Assembly: GCA_038204505.1 (NCBI GenBank)
Contig: JBBRCV010000041.1
Coordinates: forward strand, 1-27,336
Length of the DNA: 27,336 nucleotides
Source of the DNA: Timaviella sp038204505
Lineage (GTDB): Bacteria; Cyanobacteriota; Cyanobacteriia; Elainellales; Elainellaceae
Direction: 5' to 3'
Below are positions 22,900 through 27,336 of this stretch, one piece after another. Position 1 is the first letter of the stretch. Every line of letters begins with the position of its first letter. The translations under genes were made by a program, and so were the position numbers. The notes under the pieces were generated by a model that searched no databases, had not been told where the DNA came from, and was given only the letters and a program-made list of their open reading frames with translations.

Positions 22900-24741
22900 C
22901 TAAGAAGCAACCTTCGCTGTCGATCGCTGTCTCCGAGAACTGCTTGGCGCAGTAGACTGTGGGGTCGGAACCTGTTGTGCCATTGGTTGCGTTGGAGCTT
23001 GGTGCGTCAGAGATTGTTGTACTGAAGACTGTTGCGCCGGAGTCTGCATCATGAATACCAGCGTGGGGCTAGATTGAAGTTCGCGCCGCAGCATCCGCCG
23101 CAGGTCTGCTTCAATATCTGCTTGCAGCTTGACCCAGTTCACTTCAGCGCTTTTGCCATTACTTGAAGGTGGGGCAATTTCTGACCAACCATTTTTAACG
23201 ACGTTCTCAATGCTTTGAAACACTGCTTTTTCAAGGCGGGCTTTTTCAATGCTGGTGACCACACCGCGCAAATGAACTTCGGGCTTTGCCATTAGTTCAC
23301 CTGCCCAGTTGATAGCAGCAGCAACGGTAACAATGCCTTCTTCAGCCATCTGCTGACGCTCTTTAAGAACACGCTCTTGAACAATGCCCGAACGCGAAGA
23401 ATCTACTAGCTCAATGCCTGAAGGCACTTTACCCGAGACCCGGATGCTATCTGGGGTTAGTTCTACAACATCGCCGTTGTCGATAATAATCATGTTTTCT
23501 GCTGGAATGCCCATGCTCTGAGCAGTTTCAGAGTGTTTGACTAGCATTCGGTGTTCACCGTGAACAGGAATGAAGAACTTAGGACGGGTCAGGGCAATCA
23601 TCATCTTCTGATCTTCTTGAGCACCGTGACCAGAAACGTGGATGCCTTTATCCTTGCCGTAAACCACTTTTGCGCCTTGCATCATCAGCTTGTCAATGGT
23701 GTTGACGACGGCGATCGTGTTGCCCGGAATGGGGTTTGCTGAGAACACAACCGTATCGCCTTCACGGATTTTGACTTGGCGGTGTTCCTGATTAGCAATC
23801 CGGGTCATGGCTGCCATTGGTTCGCCTTGAGATCCGGTAGTCAGAATCAAAACATTATTATCAGGCAGTTTGTTGACCGTGTTAAGCGGCACAAAAATAT
23901 CGTCCGTGCATTTGATGTATCCCAGGTTCCTCGCATGGGCAATCACGTTCAACATAGAGCGACCCAGAACAGCGACCGATCGCTTATTCTTTTTCGCCAG
24001 TTCCAAAATCATGTTGACGCGATGTACCGAGGAGGCAAAGGTAGTTACCAATAGCCGTCCTGGAGCCTGTGAGAAAATGCGATCGAGGTTAGGAAAAACC
24101 GATCGCTCAGAAGGCGTAAATCCTGGCACTTCAGAGTTAGTAGAGTCGCTGATCAGGCACAGCACGCCTTTCTCACCATGCTCTGCCAACCGCTGCAAAT
24201 CAAAGGTTTCGCCATCTACAGGCGTGTGGTCAATTTTGAAGTCGCCTGTATGGATGACCACGCCCAACGGGGTATGAATTGCCACAGTGAAGCTGTCCGC
24301 CATGGAGTGTGTGTTGCGGATATATTCCACTAGAAAAGAGGAACCGATGCGAACCATGTCACGGGGGCGAACGGTACGTAGTTCGGTGCGATCGGAAACG
24401 CCTGCTTCTTCTAGCTTGTCTTGCAGTAGCGCCATCGCCAAACGAGGTCCGTAGATGACTGGAATATCGAATTGCTTGAGGTGGAAGGCAATGCCACCAA
24501 TGTGATCCTCGTGCCCGTGGGTGACGATCATGCCTTTGATTTTGTGACGATTTTCCCGGAGGTAGGTCATGTCGGGAAGGACAATGTTGACTCCGTGCAT
24601 TCCATCAGAAGGGAAAGCAAGTCCTGCATCTAAGAGGATAATTTCGTCGTTGTATTCGAACACGCAGGTATTTTTACCAATTTCGTGCAACCCGCCGAGG
24701 GGGATAACTTTTAATACGTTAGCTGAACCGTTTTGACTCAT
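22900..24741 (-). CDS. rnj: Ribonuclease J
   Basis: 613 aa, metallo-beta-lactamase/beta-CASP ribonuclease (5'-3' exonuclease and endonuclease in RNA turnover). The metal-binding motif HGHEDH is at 75-80, with later metal and beta-CASP motifs in RNTHSMADS, HTGDFK, SDSTN and PVHGEHRML. The RNase J C-terminal domain follows to about residue 555. The last 55 residues are a Gln/Ser/Thr/Pro-rich tail ending in a basic patch (SSRRQRSTAK), a probable disordered RNA- or partner-binding extension. ATG 24741 has AAGGA six bases upstream. It is the third gene of asd-dapA-rnj, the order also seen in Synechocystis (slr0549-slr0551). A hairpin in its 180-bp leader may terminate or regulate. Confidence 0.95.
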   Translation of the reverse strand: MSQNGSANVLKVIPLGGLHEIGKNTCVFEYNDEIILLDAGLAFPSDGMHGVNIVLPDMTYLRENRHKIKGMIVTHGHEDHIGGIAFHLKQFDIPVIYGPRLAMALLQDKLEEAGVSDRTELRTVRPRDMVRIGSSFLVEYIRNTHSMADSFTVAIHTPLGVVIHTGDFKIDHTPVDGETFDLQRLAEHGEKGVLCLISDSTNSEVPGFTPSERSVFPNLDRIFSQAPGRLLVTTFASSVHRVNMILELAKKNKRSVAVLGRSMLNVIAHARNLGYIKCTDDIFVPLNTVNKLPDNNVLILTTGSQGEPMAAMTRIANQEHRQVKIREGDTVVFSANPIPGNTIAVVNTIDKLMMQGAKVVYGKDKGIHVSGHGAQEDQKMMIALTRPKFFIPVHGEHRMLVKHSETAQSMGIPAENMIIIDNGDVVELTPDSIRVSGKVPSGIELVDSSRSGIVQERVLKERQQMAEEGIVTVAAAINWAGELMAKPEVHLRGVVTSIEKARLEKAVFQSIENVVKNGWSEIAPPSSNGKSAEVNWVKLQADIEADLRRMLRRELQSSPTLVFMMQTPAQQSSVQQSLTHQAPTQPMAQQVPTPQSTAPSSSRRQRSTAKVAS

Positions 24742-24806
24742 GTGTGTCCTTAATTCTTCAAGGTGATTAGAAACTTTTGCAACGAAGGCGTTGCTGGAAA
24801 ACAGAA

Positions 24807-24838
24807 CCTTGAGTTCATGGAAATGACAGAACTCAGGG
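24807..24838 (-). terminator. Hairpin between dapA and rnj, possible terminator or leader element
   Basis: On the minus strand CCCTGAGTTC pairs with GAACTCAAGG (one C-A mismatch) around a 12-nt loop, followed by a T-rich TTCTGTTTT. It lies in the rnj leader, so it may end some asd-dapA transcripts or be an RNase J/E-sensitive leader structure. Confidence 0.45.
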
Positions 24839-24921
24839 ATAGAGATGAAACTCGTTTGTGATCTATTTAGTTGTGAGCAAACCTGTGGGTGCGATCGCTT
24901 TTCTAAGCTGTAAACAACGCA

Positions 24922-25812
24922 CTATACAGGAAGTAATCCTATTTCTTCCATCACTTTCCGAAGGATTTGATCAACGTCGAGGGAGTGATCTGCCAAGGGT
25001 AGACGGGTAGTACCAACCTGCCAACCTTGCAGCCTGAGAGCAGCTTTCAGAGGGATAGGATTAGCAGTCACAAATAGAGCTTTGAATAATGGAATAAGCT
25101 GTAGGTGAATTTTGCGGGCATCCTGAACTTGACCTTGTTCAAATGCCTGAACCATCTGCTGCATCAGATCTCCAACCAAATGACTCGCTACACTCACCAC
25201 TCCTTTTGCACCCACTGCCAACATGGGTAACGTCAAGGAATCATCGCCGGAGTAAATGCTAAATTCGGGCGGGGTTGAGCGCCGAACCTGGCTAACTTGA
25301 TCAAGATTACCGCTGGCTTCTTTGATTGCCACAATATTCGGAATTTCAGCCAGATGAATCACGGTTTCGGGAGCCAAATTTTGACCTGTACGTCCTGGAA
25401 TGTTGTAAAGCATCATGGGTAGATCAGGACTGGCTTCAGCGATCGCCCGGAAATGCTGGTAAAGCCCATCTTGGGGAGGCTTATTGTAGTAAGGAACTAC
25501 TTGCAATGTTCCATCTAATCTTAGCTTATCTGCCTTTTGTGTGGCAGCGATCGCTTCCTTGGTAGAATTTGACCCTGCCCCGGCGATAATTTTAGCTTTC
25601 CCAAAAATTGCTTTTTGAACCACCTGAAATAGTTCAAATTCTTCATCCCAGGTTAGCGTGGGCGATTCGCCTGTTGTCCCACACACTACCAGCGTATCAC
25701 TGCCATGCTCAACTAGATGAACGGCTAACTCTTCAGCTAAAGCATAGTCCACACTGCCGTCTTTAGCAAACGGCGTGATCATTGCAGTCACCACACGTCC
25801 AAAATCTACCAC
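24922..25812 (-). CDS. dapA: 4-hydroxy-tetrahydrodipicolinate synthase
   Basis: 296 aa. Condenses pyruvate with aspartate semialdehyde, the committed step to diaminopimelate (cell wall) and lysine. The Schiff-base lysine is K164 (VAIKEASG), the catalytic triad tyrosine Y136 in YNIPGRTG, and GTTGES (45-50) binds the substrate carboxylate. Length is normal. The start is a GTG at 25812 with GAGGAG ten or so bases upstream; this gives MVDFGRVVTAMITPF, the usual N-terminus. It is 60 bp after asd, whose product is its substrate, so the two form an operon. Confidence 0.95.
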   Translation of the reverse strand: MVDFGRVVTAMITPFAKDGSVDYALAEELAVHLVEHGSDTLVVCGTTGESPTLTWDEEFELFQVVQKAIFGKAKIIAGAGSNSTKEAIAATQKADKLRLDGTLQVVPYYNKPPQDGLYQHFRAIAEASPDLPMMLYNIPGRTGQNLAPETVIHLAEIPNIVAIKEASGNLDQVSQVRRSTPPEFSIYSGDDSLTLPMLAVGAKGVVSVASHLVGDLMQQMVQAFEQGQVQDARKIHLQLIPLFKALFVTANPIPLKAALRLQGWQVGTTRLPLADHSLDVDQILRKVMEEIGLLPV

Positions 25813-25872
25813 ACGTCACTAACTCCTCGATCATCTAACTGAACTATTTCTTACGGGCACTTTAATTTTTCA

Positions 25873-26916
25873 CTAAGCAGTGATTGCTAATTTCGCAGGA
25901 TGAACTAAATCTTTTGCAATCAACAACTCAGCAATCTGGATTGCGTTTAGAGCAGCTCCCTTGCGGATCTGGTCACCGCTCAACCAGAGTTCTAAGCAAT
26001 TAGGCTCAGAAATATCTTGGCGAATCCGACCTACCAGCACGTCGTCTTGTCCACTTGCCTCGCTAGGCATGGGAAAATAATTTGCTTGCCAATCTTCAAC
26101 TAGCTTAACTCCCGGAGCTTGGCTCAAAATCTCGCGGGCTTGAGCTACAGAAAATGGTGACTCAAACTCTAGATTAAGGGCTTCTGAGTGTGCGCGCAAT
26201 ACGGGAACCCGTATACAGGTTGCTGTTATCCGCAGGTTGGGCGCTGCAAAGATTTTTCGGGTTTCGTTGACCATTTTCATTTCTTCTTCGCAATAGCCCC
26301 GATCGTCAATGGGAGTATTGTGTGGAAAAAGGTTAAATGCCAGAGGATAAGGAAAGATTTCAGCCTTGGGTTCTTCTCCATTCAGAATTGCCTGTGCCTG
26401 TACCTTCACTTCTTCTATGGCTCTGGCACCTGCACCACTGGCGGATTGATAGGTCGCAGCCACAATCCGGCGAATGGGCTGTACCTGATGCAAGGGGTAG
26501 ATGGCGATCGCCATTAAGATTGTAGTGCAGTTGGGGTTTGCAATAATCCCTTGATGATGGGCGGCGGCGGCAGGATTGACCTCTGGAATCACCAGGGGCA
26601 CATCGGGACGCATTCGGAAGGCGCTGGAGTTGTCGATCATGACAGCACCAGCCGCGACGATCTTGTCTGCCCAAGCTTTGGAAACAGAGCCTCCGGCGGA
26701 AGCGAGAACCAGGTCAATATTGTCGAAGGAGCGATCGCCCACAGCTTCTACTACCAGATCTTCGCTAGCAAACGCCAGCTTCTCGCCTGCTGAACGGGGT
26801 GACGACAGCAGCTTCAATTCAGCTACCGGGAAATTACGCTCAGACAATAGATCTAAAAGCTCAGTGCCGACGGCTCCCGTCGCACCTAGAACAGCAACTC
26901 GATAAGTTTTGGACAA
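25873..26916 (-). CDS. asd: Aspartate-semialdehyde dehydrogenase
   Basis: 347 aa. Reduces aspartyl phosphate to aspartate semialdehyde with NADPH. The N-terminal GATGAVG (11-17) is the cofactor loop, C130 in NPNCTT the nucleophile, and SGAGARAIEE and the C-terminal domain complete the fold. The frame is open to a TTG at 26940, but a perfect GGAGG (26930-26926) sits nine bases before the TTG at 26916, giving MSKTYRVAVLGATG as in other cyanobacteria. No ATG or GTG is available near, so a TTG start is real here. First gene of asd-dapA-rnj. Confidence 0.94.
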   Translation of the reverse strand: MSKTYRVAVLGATGAVGTELLDLLSERNFPVAELKLLSSPRSAGEKLAFASEDLVVEAVGDRSFDNIDLVLASAGGSVSKAWADKIVAAGAVMIDNSSAFRMRPDVPLVIPEVNPAAAAHHQGIIANPNCTTILMAIAIYPLHQVQPIRRIVAATYQSASGAGARAIEEVKVQAQAILNGEEPKAEIFPYPLAFNLFPHNTPIDDRGYCEEEMKMVNETRKIFAAPNLRITATCIRVPVLRAHSEALNLEFESPFSVAQAREILSQAPGVKLVEDWQANYFPMPSEASGQDDVLVGRIRQDISEPNCLELWLSGDQIRKGAALNAIQIAELLIAKDLVHPAKLAITA

Positions 26917-26925
26917 CCTCAATAT

Positions 26926-26930
26926 CCTCC
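26926..26930 (-). promoter_or_regulatory. Shine-Dalgarno deciding the asd TTG start
   Basis: GGAGG on the minus strand, nine bases before TTG 26916 and inside the longer open frame. It favours the shorter asd protein. Confidence 0.8.
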
Positions 26931-27019
26931 AATCACACAATGAACGGTTTTTTCTATTAGGAACGAACTTAAAGAAGTTTTTTTGAAAATGCTAATTATC
27001 AAATCAGGGCGATAAAAAA

Positions 27020-27048
27020 AGTATAGGGGGTAGTCAAAAGTTAATCAA
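27020..27048 (-). promoter_or_regulatory. Sigma70-type promoter of the asd-dapA-rnj unit
   Basis: On the minus strand the -35 TTGATT (27048-27043) and the -10 TATACT (27025-27020) are separated by exactly 17 bp. The start point would be near 27013, giving a leader of about 97 nt before the asd TTG. Confidence 0.6.
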
Positions 27049-27336
27049 TCACCTACTACAAGGCTTTTGCGATACATCCTGGGCTAGGAGCGATCGCCTT
27101 CTCCTAATTGAATCCTGCTAGATCTGCCAAAATTTTGATTAGTGTGTGCGAACTCAAACTGCATTTGTTCCCTCAAATCATAGCGGATCTCCGCTCGCTT
27201 TTGAAGAAGACGGAATTAAGAGATACATTACTAATGTCCCCAGTTCCTGGCTCTCTCCTAATTGAAGCGTAACGAGATTTGTTGCACTCCTGAGCAGTTG
27301 AGTCAGAATCAGCTACCATAGCTAATTGCGGCAAAG

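Larger units (their letters stand above)
26917..27336. other. Upstream region of asd to the window edge, no gene seen
   Basis: 420 bp without a supported coding frame on either strand. It holds the asd promoter and leader, one HIP1 site near 27092, and a 13-nt direct repeat TCTCCTAATTGAA at 27100-27112 and 27254-27266. Confidence 0.6.

Noticed and set aside
25945..25975. Possible fourth copy of the dispersed repeat in asd
   Set aside because: Only CCCTTGCGG matches, and the site encodes a conserved Asd segment (QIRKGAALNAIQ).
27100..27266. 13-nt direct repeat as an attachment site
   Set aside because: There is no integrase or mobile gene nearby, and 13 nt is weak evidence.

Overview
The window reads as cyanobacterial chromosome. 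The HIP1 palindrome GCGATCGC recurs throughout, inside and between genes (for example 1327-1334, 1366-1373, 15371-15378 and 15386-15393). Several genes are typical of cyanobacteria: a small protein of the Mo-dependent nitrogenase C-terminal family, a DUF815 ATPase, a TMEM14 protein, and the asd-dapA-rnj order that is also found in Synechocystis. I cannot name the species. I saw no rRNA, tRNA, CRISPR array or insertion sequence.

Left part (1-8.1 kb). An OmpR-type response regulator diverges from an NRAMP manganese/iron transporter (mntH). The shared promoter region carries helically phased CTCAAAA repeats, which suggests that the regulator controls the transporter. A small zinc-ribbon protein follows on the minus strand. 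Next comes a minus-strand cluster: a long acidic coiled-coil protein (5518-7839), an Hsp70/actin-fold ATPase (open from 5536 to 3692) and an Rpn-type PD-(D/E)XK protein with a DUF4351 tail (2760-3689). The ATPase frame includes its N-terminal phosphate-1 loop but has no ATG, GTG or TTG start. It joins the coiled-coil gene in the -1 frame exactly at a run of ten A residues. Slippage at this run would make one protein of about 1380 residues, and a one-base deletion or sequencing error would look the same. This is the most interesting signal in the window.

Middle part (8.1-19.4 kb). A minus-strand unit holds an RlmI-like 23S rRNA methyltransferase, a U32/DUF3656 protein (RlhA-like, also acting on 23S rRNA cytidine in E. 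coli) and a stand-alone CbiG/CobE C-terminal domain protein. Then come a HepT-MntA type toxin-antitoxin pair (ATGA overlap), tex on the opposite strand, a GMC-type oxidoreductase carrying an in-frame 36-bp tandem duplication, a DUF815 AAA ATPase and a divergent TMEM14 membrane protein.

Right part (19.4-27.3 kb). A membrane-anchored polysaccharide deacetylase is followed by a DUF5009/NagX-like membrane acyltransferase, probably one unit for cell-surface glycan modification. A Mo-nitrogenase C-terminal family protein converges on them. The window closes with asd, dapA (first steps of the lysine/diaminopimelate branch) and rnj (RNase J) on the minus strand, driven by a recognisable sigma70-type promoter at 27020-27048.

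A 31-nt sequence occurs inside three unrelated genes (6251-6281, 9394-9424, 18404-18434), read in different frames. It looks like a dispersed repeat that tolerates insertion into coding sequence.
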